DNA of 64,000 nt from Pseudonocardia sp. CNS-004 (GTDB taxonomy: Bacteria; Actinomycetota; Actinomycetes; Mycobacteriales; Pseudonocardiaceae). Positions within the stretch are counted from its first letter, which is position 1. The number at the start of each line of letters is the position of its first letter. The position numbers were made by a program, and so were the translations under genes. The stretch lies in assembly GCA_001942185.1 (NCBI GenBank), contig MKJV01000068.1, positions 124,001-188,000 of the forward strand, in the 5' to 3' direction. A model generated the notes under the pieces. It was not told where the DNA came from, did not search any database, and saw only the letters and a list, made by a program, of their open reading frames with translations. Positions 9,917-23,605 of the stretch are shown one piece after another.

Positions 9917-10072
9917 GCATCCGCCCGCTACCTCTCAGTAAGGATCAAGATACACAACGTGACCGTCGGGCGAGCTGGTCGTTATGGCGGGTGAACGAGG
10001 ACGCCGGGAACCGCGGACCACCGCCGCGTGGTCGATCACCCGACGAGTTCGGATCCGATGAGGAGCGACACG

Positions 10073-10290
10073 ATGATGTGGTCATGGCCGGGGATGCCCA
10101 ACACCTGGGGCTACGCACTCACGACGGTCGGCATGATGCTGTTCTGGATCCTGGTGATCTTCGGTGCGATCGTCGTCGCTCGGCATCTCGGCCGGGTGCA
10201 CCCGCCCGCAGTCGAACGCGCCCCGCTGATCCGTTGCTCGCCGGGCCGCTCACCCGCGGCGAAGCCGACGGGGCGGGACGTCAGCAGCAT
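10073..10290 (+). CDS. Small membrane protein with SHOCT-like tail (frame change)
   Basis: From the ATG at 10073, preceded by a gaggag ribosome binding site, the product reads MMWSWPGMPNTWGYALTTVG followed by one transmembrane helix (MLFWILVIFGAIVVARHLG). The frame then seems to change near 10220. In the next frame DPLLAGPLTRGEADG resembles the LL..R...GEI SHOCT motif of many small actinobacterial membrane proteins. The 3' end is uncertain. The function is unknown. Confidence 0.55.
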
Positions 10291-10556
10291 CTCCGCGCTC
10301 CGCCACGATCGCGCGGAATCAGCCCCTTCCCACCGCCCTGGCAGCCGTGGCGTTCAGCACGATGCGCCAGCGACGATCTGCGGCAGGACCATGACGCATC
10401 CGCCGTCGGACGCACCCCTCCCCCGGCACAACCTCCAGCTGCTGACGGGGCCATGAGAAGCCTGTCGCCGCCGGTGGTCGTGGCGTACCGGCCCGGGCGG
10501 GACAGCACGTAGTCACGGAGTGCGGGCAGCCCCGAAGCAAAGGCGGGCGCCCGCTG

Positions 10557-14324
<3,768 letters not shown>

Positions 14325-14328
<4 letters not shown>

Positions 14329-15000
14329 GGCGATCCCTCCGCGGCGGCCGCGCGCAGCGCGAGGCGCTGTCGGCCATGGTCCCGGCGAACAGGGCGGAGC
14401 CGGCGCAGAACACCCGGGCGCCGCCCGCGCGGCCGTCCCGATCGTGGCGGTGCCGATGCCGCCGTCGACCTCCAGCTCGATGTCCAGCCCGCGCCGGTCG
14501 ATCTCGGCCCGCGCCGCGGCGATCTTCGGCTCCATCCCGGACAGGTAGGCCTGGCCGCCGAACCCCGGGTTCACGGTCATCACCAGCAGCAGGTCCACCA
14601 GGTCCAGCACGTGCTGGACGGCGGCCAGCGGCGTGGCGGGGTTGAGTGCGACCCCCGCCCGGGCGCCGAGCTCGCGGATCCGCCCCAGGGTGCGGTGCAG
14701 GTGCGGGGTCGCCTCGGCGTGGACGATGATGATCCCGCATCCGGCCTCCACCCATCGGGTGAGCATCCGATCGGGTTCGACGACCATGAGGTGCGCCTCG
14801 AACCCGATGTCCACCCGGTCCCGGCACGCCGCGATCACGTCCGGGCCGAAGGTGATGTTCGGGACGAAGCTGCCGTCCATCACGTCCCACTGGATCCGGT
14901 CGACGCCGGCCTTCTCGATCTCCTGGACCTGACGTCCCAGCTCGGTGAAATCCGCGGGCAGGACCGATGCGACCAGCACGGGCGAGACCTTCTCCGCCAT
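14325..15000 (-). CDS. rpe: Ribulose-phosphate 3-epimerase (two frame changes near the 3' end)
   Basis: A TIM-barrel epimerase interconverting ribulose 5-phosphate and xylulose 5-phosphate. Motifs are [14 protein letters not shown] near the start, [16 protein letters not shown], the metal-binding [18 protein letters not shown] and EVDGGIG. The C-terminal [15 protein letters not shown] and [11 protein letters not shown] are recovered only by changing frame near 14440 and 14365, which are probably sequencing deletions. The ATG at 15000 sits seven bases after a strong AAGGAGGTG-type ribosome binding site. It is the first gene of the rpe-tkt-cbbY-gap operon. Confidence 0.9.
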
Positions 15001-15055
15001 CACGCCACCTCCTTCGCCGAGGACGACGCTAGGAAGGCACGGCCGACTCCTCGTC

Positions 15056-15069
15056 CCCCGACGTGGGGG
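15056..15069. promoter_or_regulatory. Candidate operator CCCCGACGTGGGGG upstream of rpe
   Basis: A G/C-armed motif about 55 bases upstream of the rpe start. Close variants occur at 18281-18294 (CCCCGACGAGGGGG) and, inverted, at 18216-18229 (CCCCGACATGGGTG), both between the aldolase and bisphosphatase genes. Both the site here and the 18216 site are followed by a GGGG..TCGCC.GGGGGA stretch. Sharing between promoter regions of one pathway suggests a common regulator. That assignment is inference. Confidence 0.45.
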
Positions 15070-15111
15070 TTCGCCGGGGGATCAGGCGGGCTCCGCCCGG
15101 GCGACGCCACC

Positions 15112-15174
15112 GCACACACCCAGCACGGACGCACACACCGCCCGCCGTGTGTGCCGCCTACCGAAGGTGTGTGC
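15112..15174. promoter_or_regulatory. Symmetric array of four GCACACAC/GTGTGTGC half sites
   Basis: The octamer GCACACAC occurs at 15112 and 15131, and its reverse complement GTGTGTGC at 15147 and 15167. Spacing is 19, 16 and 20 bases, so the set is symmetric about 15142. It lies in the 220-base gap between the divergent rpe operon and the response-regulator gene. This fits cooperative binding of a dimeric regulator, most simply the adjacent NarL-type protein. It could also form a hairpin (arms 15131-15138 and 15147-15154). Confidence 0.45.
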
Positions 15175-15220
15175 GGTCGCGGGGACCGTCGCGGGCGCCG
15201 CAGCGACCTACGCTTCCCGC

Positions 15221-15888
15221 ATGGTGACGCCGGAACGCGGACCCATCCGGGTCGTGCTCGTCGACGACCACGAGATGGTGATCGAGGGACTCAAGGCGAT
15301 GCTCTCGGCATTCCGCAGCCGGGTGCGGGTGGTCGGCCAGGCGGTCGGCGCGGAGACCGCGATGGCGGTGATCGACGGCCTCACGCCCGACATCGTGCTG
15401 TGCGACGTCCGGATGCAGGGCTCCAGCGGGCTGGACCTGTGCCGGGCGTGCGCGAACGCACCCCGGAGCGCAAGGTCGTGCTGCTGTCGGTCTACGAGGA
15501 CGAGCAGTACCTGTTCCAGGCGATGCGGGCCGGCGCATCCGGCTACCTGCTGAAGCGGATCGGCGGCGAGGAACTCGTGGCGCAGATCGAGCGCGCCCAC
15601 GCCGGGGAGACCGTGATCGACCCGGGGATGGCGGCACGGGCCGTCGACACCGCGGCGCGGCTGCAGCGCGACGAGTACTGGCCCGGCGCGCGCCACGGCC
15701 TCACGCAGCGCGAGAGCGAGATCCTCTCGTTCATGGTCTCGGGCCTGTCCAACCGGGCGATCGCCACCCGGCTCGTCATCGGTGACGAGACCGTCAAGAG
15801 CCACCTGCGGTCCATCTACCGCAAGCTCGAGGTCGCAGACCGGACCAACGCGGTCGCCACCGCGCTGCGGGAAGGGATCTTCCCGTGA
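15221..15888 (+). CDS. NarL/FixJ-family response regulator (one frame change)
   Basis: About 222 residues. The receiver domain starts IRVVLVDDHEMVIEGLKAML with the acidic pocket and has the phospho-acceptor Asp in DIVLCDVRMQGSSGLD. The frame changes near 15465, after which VVLLSVYEDEQYLFQAMRAG and YLLKRI (switch Lys) continue the domain. The C-terminal LuxR-type helix-turn-helix reads LTQRESEILSFMVSGLSNRA then GDETVKSHLRSIYRKLEVAD. It overlaps the histidine kinase gene (GTGA) and is divergent from the rpe operon, so it may regulate the Calvin-cycle genes on either side. Confidence 0.88.
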
Positions 15889-17142
15889 CCCGCCCGCCGA
15901 CGCCGCGCCTTCCCATGGCCCAGCACCGGCACGGCCCCGGGCTGGTCCGAGGCTGGTCGACCGCGACGGCGAGGTCGCCCTGCTGCTCGACGTCATCCAC
16001 CTCACCGCCACCGGGCCGGAGGTGGAGCCCCTCGCCGCCGGGGTCGCACGGTTGATCACCGACGCGACCGCCACCGACGTGTGCTTCGTGCACGTCCTCG
16101 ACGACACCGAGAACTCGCTGACCCTCGCAGGCGCCACGCCACCGTTCGACCAGCAGGTGGGCCGGGTGCGCCTGCCGCTCGGGGTGGGGGTCTCCGGGTG
16201 GGTGGCGCAGCACCGCACGCCGGTGGTGCTCCCCGACGGGAAGGCGTCCGACCCGCGCTACGTCCCGATCGCGGAGCTGCGCGGCACGGACTTCGTCTCG
16301 ATGGCGTCGATCCCGATGGAGATCGACCCCGGCGGCCTGGTCGGCGTGCTCAACGTGCACACCGTGCAGCGGCGCGAGTTCCTCCCGCGCGACGTCGAGC
16401 TGCTGCGCGTCATCGGGCGGCTGGTCGCCGGCGCGCTGAACCAGGCCCGCCTGCACCGGCGGCTGGCGGCGCGCGAGCGCATGCACGAACGGTTCGTCGA
16501 GCAGGTGATCGCCACGCAGGAGGCCGAGCGCAGGCGCATGGCGGGCGACATCCACGACGGGATCTCCCAGCGCCTCATCAGCCTCTCCTACCACCTCGAC
16601 GCCGCCTCGCGCGCCGGGAGCGGCGGCGACCCGGGCGAGGTGGCACCCAGCTCGCCCAGGCCCGCGACCTGCTCGGGCTCGCGCTGGACGAGGCCCGCGC
16701 GGCCATCGGCGGGCTGCGTCCGCCGGTGCTGGACGACCTCGGGCTCGCCGGGGGCCTCGCGAGCCTCGCCCGCTCGACCCCCCAGGTCGAGACGGAGGTC
16801 GACCTGGCCGACCACCGGCTGCCCGAGCACGTCGAGATCGCGCTGTACCGGATCGCCCAGGAGTGCCTGCAGAACATCGTCAAGCACGCCCGCGCCTCGT
16901 CGGCCACTCTGCGCTTCGACGTACGCGACGGCGCCGCACGGCTGGAGGCCACCGACGACGGGGTCGGGTTCGACACGGCGGCCACGGTCGAGTCGGGCCA
17001 CGACGGGGTGCGCGGCTACGGCCTGCAGTCGATGGTGGAGCGGGCCGAGCTGGTCGGCGGGCACCTGGAGGTCCGGTCGCGGCCGGGGGCGGGCACGACC
17101 CTCACGGTCACCGTGCCGCTGCGCGCCCCCGACCCGGAGTAG
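15885..17142 (+). CDS. GAF-domain sensor histidine kinase, HisKA_3 type (two frame changes)
   Basis: About 418 residues, without membrane segments. A GAF domain spans roughly residues 30-185 (EVEPLAAGVARLITDATATD, PLGVGVSGWVAQHRTPVVLP, DFVSMASIPMEIDPGGLVGV). The dimerisation/phospho-acceptor helix has the conserved His in RRMAGDIHDGISQRLISLS. The HATPase domain has IAQECLQNIVKHARAS, ATDDGVGFD and GYGLQSMVERAELVGG. The frame changes near 15945 and 16650. Soluble GAF kinases of this type sense small ligands, redox state or gases; the ligand is unknown. It is translationally coupled to the response regulator before it and convergent with the aldolase gene. Confidence 0.87.
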
Positions 17143-17149
17143 CGGCCGA

Positions 17150-18148
17150 TCAGACCGGCTGCAGCCGCGCCCGCCTGCGCACCGCGGCAGCGTTCGCGGC
17201 GACGCGCTCGCCGAGCGCGGCCTGCCCGGCCTCGACCAGGGCGGGGTCGCCGTGCCACGCCGTCAGCGCCGGATCCACGAGGGCTCGACCGAACGAGAAC
17301 GTCAGCGGCCAGGGGGTGGCGTGGTGCTGCATCGCCTCGAGGTTGGCGGTGGCGCGCTCGGGCGGCTGCCCGCCGGAGAGGAACGCGACACCCGCCAGCT
17401 CGGCGGGCCAGGCGCGCAGCACCTCGACGGTGGCCTCGGCGACCCGTTCCGGTGAGACGGGCTCGGGGTGGTCCCGGCCCTCGACGACCATGTTGGGCTT
17501 GAGCACGATCCCGGCCAGGTCGACGCCGAGCAGCGCCAGCTCCTCGCGGACCGCCGCGTGCACGGTGGCGGTGACCGCGCCGCAGCGCTCGACCGCGTGG
17601 GCCCCGTCCATCAGGACCTCGGGCTCGACGATCGGGACGATCCCGGCCTCCTGGCAGGCCGCCGCGTAGCGGGCGAGGGCGTTCGCGTTGCCGCGGATCG
17701 CACCCGCGCTGGGCCGCCCGTCGGCGATGACGAAGACGGCGCGCCACTTGGCGAACGCCGCCCCGATCCCGGCGTGGTGCGCGAGCCGGGCGGGCAGGCC
17801 GTCGAGACCCTCCGTGACCGTCTCGCCGGGCAGCCCGGGGCAGGGCTTGGCCCCGGTGTCGACCTTGATGCCGGGCAGGACGCCCAACGCGCGCACCGCC
17901 TGGGCGAACGGGGTCCCGTCGGCGAATTCCTGCCCCAGGGTCTCGTCGCAGAAGATGATCCCCGAGGCGCCGTCGGACAGTCCCGGCGTCGAGGCGAGCA
18001 GCTCCCGGTAGCGCCGCCGGTTCTCCGCGGTGGCCTCGACCCCGGCCTTCTCCAGCCGACCGGACATCGTGGCGATGCTCTCGTCCGCAGCGAGGACCCC
18101 CTTCCCGGGTGCCACCAGCTGCGCCGCGATCTGCCTGCACGAACCCAT
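17150..18148 (-). CDS. Class I fructose-bisphosphate aldolase
   Basis: A 332-residue aldolase of the eukaryote-like class I family, forming and cleaving fructose 1,6-bisphosphate through a Schiff base and needing no metal. Motifs are LVAPGKGVLAADESIATMSG, RRYRELLASTPGL, GIKVDTGAKPCPG, PIVEPEVLMDG, the Schiff-base Lys in LAGIVLKPNMVVEG and GVAFLSGGQPPERATANLEA. The C-terminal Tyr of the vertebrate enzyme is absent. It is divergent from the fructose-bisphosphatase gene, and the shared 212-base region carries two copies of the CCCCGAC..GGG motif, which points to joint control with the Calvin-cycle operon. Confidence 0.93.
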   Translation of the reverse strand: MGSCRQIAAQLVAPGKGVLAADESIATMSGRLEKAGVEATAENRRRYRELLASTPGLSDGASGIIFCDETLGQEFADGTPFAQAVRALGVLPGIKVDTGAKPCPGLPGETVTEGLDGLPARLAHHAGIGAAFAKWRAVFVIADGRPSAGAIRGNANALARYAAACQEAGIVPIVEPEVLMDGAHAVERCGAVTATVHAAVREELALLGVDLAGIVLKPNMVVEGRDHPEPVSPERVAEATVEVLRAWPAELAGVAFLSGGQPPERATANLEAMQHHATPWPLTFSFGRALVDPALTAWHGDPALVEAGQAALGERVAANAAAVRRRARLQPV

Positions 18149-18215
18149 GTCGGGCGGTCCTTTCCGTCGGCGAACGTCGTCGGCGAACCTACGGACGCCG
18201 GGCCCGGGCGGGCCT

Positions 18216-18294
18216 CACCCATGTCGGGGAGTCGCCCGGGGGAAGTCCGCGGCCACCCGGCTCCTGCTCCCCCCGCACGCCCCCGACGAGGGGG
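18216..18294. promoter_or_regulatory. Pair of CCCCGAC..GGG motifs between aldolase and bisphosphatase genes
   Basis: Two motif copies lie in the divergent promoter region: CACCCATGTCGGGG at 18216-18229 (reverse complement CCCCGACATGGGTG) and CCCCGACGAGGGGG at 18281-18294. The rpe promoter copy is at 15056. The copies point in opposite directions, one towards each gene, as expected for a shared regulator. No assay evidence is available from sequence. Confidence 0.45.
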
Positions 18295-18360
18295 ATGGCC
18301 GTGTGCTCGGCGGCGGGCAACCTGGGACGCGACGACCGCAGCGCCCGTGGGAGGAAAGTC

Positions 18361-19421
18361 ATGCTCGCCAACCGCACGACGCTCGCGCAGTTCCTCGCCG
18401 AGGACCGGCGCCGCCACCCCGCGGAAGGCGGGGACCCGAGCTCCCTGATCCTCGACGTCGCGCGGGCGTGCACGGAGATCGCCGGCCGCGTCGCGCTCGG
18501 CGGGCTCCGCGACCCGCTCGGCGGGACGGAGCAGGCGAACGTCCACGGCGAGGTGCAGCACGCGCTCGACGTGATCGCCAACGACGAGTTCCTCCGGGCG
18601 AGCGAGCGCACCGGCTGCCTCGCGGGGATGGTCTCGGAGGAGCTCGACGAGCCCGCAGCGCTCTCGCGGGGCGAGTTCCTGCTGGTCTTCGACCCGCTCG
18701 ACGGGTCGTCCAACATCGACGTGAACGTGTCCGTCGGCAGCATCTTCTCGATCCTGGGTGCGCCCGAGCCTCGGGTGGACGCGACGACGCGGGACTTCCT
18801 GCAGCCGGGCACGGCGCAGGTCTGCGCGGGGTACGCGCTGTACGGGCCGGCGACGGTGCTGGTGCTGACGGTGGGCCGAGGCGTGCACGCGTTCACCCTC
18901 GACCCGGCGCTCGGTGAGTTCGTCCTCACCCGGGAGGCCATCGGGATCCCCCGGCACGCGAGCGAGTTCGCGATCAACGCGTCGAACCGGCGGTTCTGGG
19001 AGCCCGCCGTGCGCCGCTACTTCGACGAGTGCCTGACCGGCCGGGCCGGCCGCGGCACAAGGACTTCAACATGCGGTGGGTGGCCTCGCTGGTCGCCGAG
19101 GCGCACCGCATCCTCACCCGGGGTGGGGTATTCCTGTACCCCCGTGACACGAAGGACCCGACCCGGCCGGGACGGCTGCGGCTGCTCTACGAGGCCAACC
19201 CCGTCGCGTTCCTCGTCGAGCAGGCCGGGGGCGCGGCGAGCACGGGCCGCGAACGGGTCCTCGACGTCGTTCCCATCGGCCTGCACCAACGCGTGCCGTT
19301 GATCTTCGGGGCGGCGGAGGAGGTCGCCCTGATCGACCGGTACCACCACCAGTTCAACGATCACCCGTACGACTCACCCCTGTACGGCACGCGCGGCCTG
19401 TTCCGGGTCGGGACCGGCTGA
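18361..19421 (+). CDS. fbp: Class I fructose-1,6-bisphosphatase (one frame change)
   Basis: About 352 residues; hydrolyses fructose 1,6-bisphosphate to fructose 6-phosphate in the Calvin cycle or gluconeogenesis. The metal-binding motifs VSEELDEPA and [20 protein letters not shown] are intact, followed by GSIFSILG, the substrate loop [20 protein letters not shown] and, after a frame change near 19055, [20 protein letters not shown] and [20 protein letters not shown]. The start ATG follows a gggaggaaag ribosome binding site. It is divergent from the aldolase gene. Confidence 0.92.
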
Positions 19422-19488
19422 GCGGAGCTTGCGGAGCGCACAGATGACGCTGAGCGGAGCTTGCGGAGCGCACAGACGACGCTGAGCG
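19417..19488. repeat. 32-base direct tandem repeat, 2.25 copies
   Basis: The unit begins gctgagcggagcttgcgg and recurs with a period of exactly 32 bases at 19417, 19449 and 19481 (third copy only 8 bases). The first two copies differ at one base (cagatgac against cagacgac). The first copy overlaps the bisphosphatase stop codon. Its core, agcggagcttgcggagcgca, is itself internally repetitive and resembles short intergenic repeat units seen in many actinobacterial genomes. Confidence 0.85.
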
Positions 19489-19500
19489 CGGCGGAGGCAG

Positions 19501-20601
19501 TCACCGGCTCGTCCGAGGCCGGCACCACCTCGGTGATGCGCACCTCACCCCATGGCTCGACGATCGCCACCGCTCGTCAACTCGTTTCCAGGATTGTTCC
19601 GAGCTCGCGTCCGTCGCCGCCCACGGGTCGACCGGGACGACTCGCACGCTGCGGCCTTGCTCGTCGACGATCCGCCCGTGCACCTTCACCTGCTGCAGCA
19701 CCACCCGCCGGTCGACCACGGTCGCCGTCGGGTGGGCTCGCACGATCCGGCCCAGCACCTCGTCGAGGTGCTCGAGCGAGCGCAGGCTGACCACGAGGGC
19801 CAGGTTGGCTGGCCCGGGGACCCCCGAACAGTGCCGTGTCTCCGGCAGCGCGCCCAGCGACCGGCCGGCCACCGCGAGATCGTCATCGGGTACCGACAGC
19901 CAGAGGAAGGCCATCGAGCCCCAGCCCGTGAGCGGGCGGGCCACATCGCACCGGAAGGTGACGTCGCCGTGGCGCCTCAGCCGGTCGAGGCGCCGGCGGA
20001 CGGCCTGCGGCGAGGTGCCGAGTTCCTCGGCCAGGTCGTTGTAGGACCGACGCCCGTCGTGTCCGAGGGCGAGGAACAGGCGCCGGTCCCCCTCGCCGAA
20101 GGGCCGCATCGACGCCGGGGCCGGGCCGGGCGCCTCCCGGACCTGCTCCGCCTGCACCGGGTTCATCACCCCCAGCCGCCACACCACGCCGCCGAACAGG
20201 CCGCTGTAGAGGTAGGAGTGCAGCGCCGTCACGTCCTGCGGGACCGGCAGCCTGCGCACCAGCACGTCGGCGATGGCCGGCAACGTGGGTGCCAGGACCA
20301 GCGCGAAGACCTGGTAGCGACCGGTCGTGATGCCGACGGTGCTCACGTGCGGCAGCTCGGCGAGCGCCAGCGCGACCGCGCGCGCCGTGCCCGGTCGGCA
20401 GGACATCTCCAGCACCGCGCCACGCATCCGCCGGTTGCTCAACGCCACCGTGACCCATGCGGATCCGGAGTCGACCAACCGCTGCCACCGGCGCGCCAGC
20501 GTGATCGGCGCCAGCTCGAGGACGCTCCCCAGGCTGGCCCAGCTGGCTCGGGGGTTGAGCTGCATGGCGTCGACCAGCGCGAGATCGACCTCGTCGAGCA
20601 C
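19501..20601 (-). CDS. Lrp/AsnC-family regulator with duplicated domains
   Basis: About 366 residues, twice the usual Lrp length. The N-terminal half has an AsnC-type helix-turn-helix (ALVDAMQLNPRASWASLGSV, LARRWQRLVDSG) and a RAM-like domain (VSTVGITTGRYQVFALVLAP). The second half repeats the plan with FLALGHDGRRSYNDLAEELG, RRRLDRLRRHG and a second RAM region. Double-Lrp proteins of this kind occur in actinobacteria. The last ~30 residues are low-complexity and may reflect a lost true stop. It is divergent from the MFS transporter/M81 peptidase operon and probably regulates it. Confidence 0.85.
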   Translation of the reverse strand: MLDEVDLALVDAMQLNPRASWASLGSVLELAPITLARRWQRLVDSGSAWVTVALSNRRMRGAVLEMSCRPGTARAVALALAELPHVSTVGITTGRYQVFALVLAPTLPAIADVLVRRLPVPQDVTALHSYLYSGLFGGVVWRLGVMNPVQAEQVREAPGPAPASMRPFGEGDRRLFLALGHDGRRSYNDLAEELGTSPQAVRRRLDRLRRHGDVTFRCDVARPLTGWGSMAFLWLSVPDDDLAVAGRSLGALPETRHCSGVPGPANLALVVSLRSLEHLDEVLGRIVRAHPTATVVDRRVVLQQVKVHGRIVDEQGRSVRVVPVDPWAATDASSEQSWKRVDERWRSSSHGVRCASPRWCRPRTSR

Positions 20602-20773
20602 GTCAGGCCGCGGAGGGTGACGAGCACAACGATCTGTCGCGATCGAACATCTGCTGCATGATCAACGAAGATTTCCTGCCCTTCTGCTCCCGGAACGACG
20701 ATCTCCCGCACGGTACCGGCAAGCGACCGCCAGCTGAACAACGTCCGTCGGACCCGGCCCGCAGGAGCAGCAG

Positions 20774-22107
20774 ATGGCCATCGGCCACGAGAGCACCGAT
20801 CCGCCCACCACCGTGCCACCCGAGCTGTACCGCAAGATCGGTGGCGGATCCTGCCGCTGCTCGTGGTCTGCTACCTCTTCGCCTACATCGACCGCGTCAA
20901 CATCGGCTTCGCAAAACTGCAGATGGCGCAGGACGTCGGCATCAGCGAGGCCGTCTACGGACTGGCCGCCGGCATCTTCTTCGTCGGATATGTGATCTTC
21001 GAGGTCCCCAGCAACCTGCTGCTGCGCCGGATCGGCACCCGCAAGACGGTATTCCGGATCATGCTGCTCTGGGGGATCACCTCGGCGGCCATGCTGTTCG
21101 TGCACGACGCCACGAGCTTCTACGTCCTGCGCTTCCTCCTCGGGGTGTTCGAGGCGGGGTTCGCGCCCGGCATCATCTTCTACCTGACCCTCTGGTACCC
21201 CCGGGCCCGGATGGGTGCGGCCATGGCCGTGCTGATGATCCCCGGCCCGCTCGGCTCGATGATCGGTGGTCCGGTGTCCGCGCTCCTCATGACCGGGATG
21301 GACGGTTCTGCGGGGCTCGCCGGCTGGCAGTGGATGTTCCTCCTCGAGGGGCTGCCCTGCGTGCTGCTCGCCTTCGTCGTCCTGCGGTTCCTCCCGAACG
21401 GCCCGGGCGACGCCCGCTGGCTCACCGCGCACGAGCGCGTCCTGGTCGAGGGCGCGCTCGGCACCGGCCAGGAGAACGGGGAGCACCGATTCCGGAAGGT
21501 GCTCACCGACCCTCGCGTGTACGGGCTCGCGGTCGGCTACTTCTGCCTGATCAGCGGCCTCTACGGGGTCGGCTTCTGGCTGCCGACGATCCTGTCGGAG
21601 AACGGCATCGAGTCCGTCGTCGCGATCGGCCTGTGGTCCGCGGTGCCCTACGCCGTCGCGCTCGTGCTGATGCGCGTCCTCGCCCGGCACTCCGACGCCA
21701 CCGGCGAGCGGCGCCTGCACATCGTCGTCCCGACGTTCGTCGGTGCCGCCGGCATGGCGGTCGCCGCCTTCACCGGGTCGACCTTCGTGCTGTCGATGGC
21801 CGCGCTCATCGTGTCCACGGCCTGCATGTGGGGCGCCTACACCGTGTTCTGGTCGGTGCCTTCCGCCTTCCTCACCGGTGATGCCGCGGCCGGCGGGATC
21901 GCGTTCATCAACAGCATCGGGCTGCTCGGCGGCTTCTTCAGCCCCACCCTGATCGGCTACGTGAAGGAGACGACCGGCAGCACGGAGATCGGACTCCTCA
22001 CGCTCGTCGGGCTGCTGGTGGTCGGCGGGATCTCGCTGACCGTGACGCGCGTCCGGACCGATGTCGCGCCCGCCCCGCTCGCCGCCGGAGCGGAGGGCAC
22101 CCGATGA
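20774..22107 (+). CDS. MFS transporter, anion:cation symporter type (one frame change)
   Basis: About 443 residues with twelve hydrophobic segments. The N-terminal motif LLVVCYLFAYIDRVNIGFAK and FEVPSNLLLRRIGTRKTVF are typical of the ACS group (NarK/ExuT/tartrate-type carriers), which import organic anions. The frame changes near 20850, within the first 30 codons. The stop overlaps the start of the M81 peptidase (ATGA), so the pair is coupled; the transporter probably imports the substrate of that hydrolase or a related organic acid or amide. Confidence 0.88.
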
Positions 22108-23524
22108 CGGCTCACGCGCCGCGGGTGCTGGTCGCGGGGTTCCAGCACGAGACGAACACGTTCGCAGCGGCGCCGGCCGACTACGCGAACTTCGAGAACG
22201 GGGAGGGCTTCCCGGCTCTGCGCCGCGGCGAGCGGGTGCGCGAGCTGGAACCGGTGAACCTGCCGGTGGGCGGTTTCCTGCAGCAGGCCCGCGCACGCGG
22301 CTGGGACGTGCTACCGGTGATCTGGGCGGCAGCGAGCCCGTCGGGCCCGGTGACCGCGGCGACCTACGAGCGCATCGCCGGCGACATCGTCGACGCCGCG
22401 CGGGCGTCCCGGCCGGACGCCGTGTACCTCGACCTGCACGGCGCCATGGTCGTCGAGCACCACGACGACGGGGAGGGCGAGCTGCTCAGCAGGGTCCGCG
22501 CCGTCGTCGGGCCGGACGTTCCCGTCGTCGCCAGCCTGGACCTGCACGCCAACATGTCCGCTCGGATGTTCGACGCCGCGGACGCGCTGGTCTGCTACCG
22601 CACCTACCCGCACGTCGACATGGCCGGGACCGGCGCTCGGGCCGCCGGGCTGCTCGCCAGGCGGCTGGCGGGCGAGCGGCTGCGGCTCGCCTGGCGCCGG
22701 GTCCCCTTCCTGATCCCGATCAACTCGGGCTGCACCGACCTGGAGCCCGCCCGGTCCGTCTACGGCGGGTTGGAGGCCCTCGACGGACGCGATGCGTGCG
22801 CCTCGTTCGCCGCCGGCTTCCCCGCAGCCGACATCCCCGACTGCGGGCCGGTCGTGTGGGCCTACGGCACCGGCGCCGTGCGGGAGATCGTGGACCGGCT
22901 CTACGACGAGATCACCCGCGACGAGGAGAAGTGGGCCGTCGAGCTGCTCGAGCCGGCCGACGCCGTCGCCCGTGCGCTCGGCACCGACGTGACCGGGCCG
23001 GACGGCCCGACCGGCCCGGTCGTCATCGCAGACACCCAGGACAACCCGGGTGCCGGCGGTTCGGCCCGCACGACGGGCATGCTGCGCGCCCTGCTCGCCG
23101 CCGGCAGCGCCGAGCCCACCGCGATCGGGCTGATCACGGACCCGGACGCGCCGCAGCCGCCGCGGATGCAGGGGTGGGCGCGACCGTGGACCTGGCCATC
23201 GGGGGTGAACCACTGGTGTGGGGCGACGAGCCCGTGACGGGCCGGTTCGTCGTCGAGGCGCTGTCCGACGGGCGCTGCCGCTTCGACGGGCCGATGCTGC
23301 ACGGAACCGAGGTCGACCTGGGCGCCTCCGCCTGCCTGCGGTCGGGATCGGTCCGCGTCGCGGTGACCACCGGACGCTCGCAGGTGTTCGACCGCAACCA
23401 GTTCCGGATGGTCGGCATCACCCCGGAGGAGCAGCGGGTGCTCGTGGTCAAGAGCTCCGTCCACTTCCGCGGGGACTTCGGCCCGATCGCGCGCGATGTC
23501 CTCGTGGCGCGGTCGCGGGGCTGA
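22104..23524 (+). CDS. M81 family metallopeptidase (MlrC-like) (one frame change)
   Basis: About 473 residues. The N-terminal DUF1485/MlrC domain begins RVLVAGFQHETNTFAAAPAD and carries YLDLHGAMVVEH, SLDLHANMSARM and YRTYPHVDMAGTGARAA, which hold the candidate metal-binding His/Asp residues. VVIADTQDNPGAGGSARTTG marks the C-terminal domain. The frame changes near 23175, after which VDLAIGGEPLVWGDEPVTGR continues to GRSQVFDRNQFRMVGI. MlrC of microcystin degradation is the namesake, but most relatives have unknown substrates. It is coupled to the upstream importer. Confidence 0.85.
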
Positions 23525-23605
23525 TGGCGGCCGATCCCGCCGACCTGGAGTGGCACCGGCTTCCCCCCTCCCTCCGCATCGCGCCCGGCGGGCCCACGTA
23601 CCCGG

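Noticed and set aside
15112..15174. Repeated octamers as a CRISPR or satellite array
   Set aside because: Units are 8 bases and in both orientations, with no spacer-repeat pattern and no cas genes. A regulator site is more likely.
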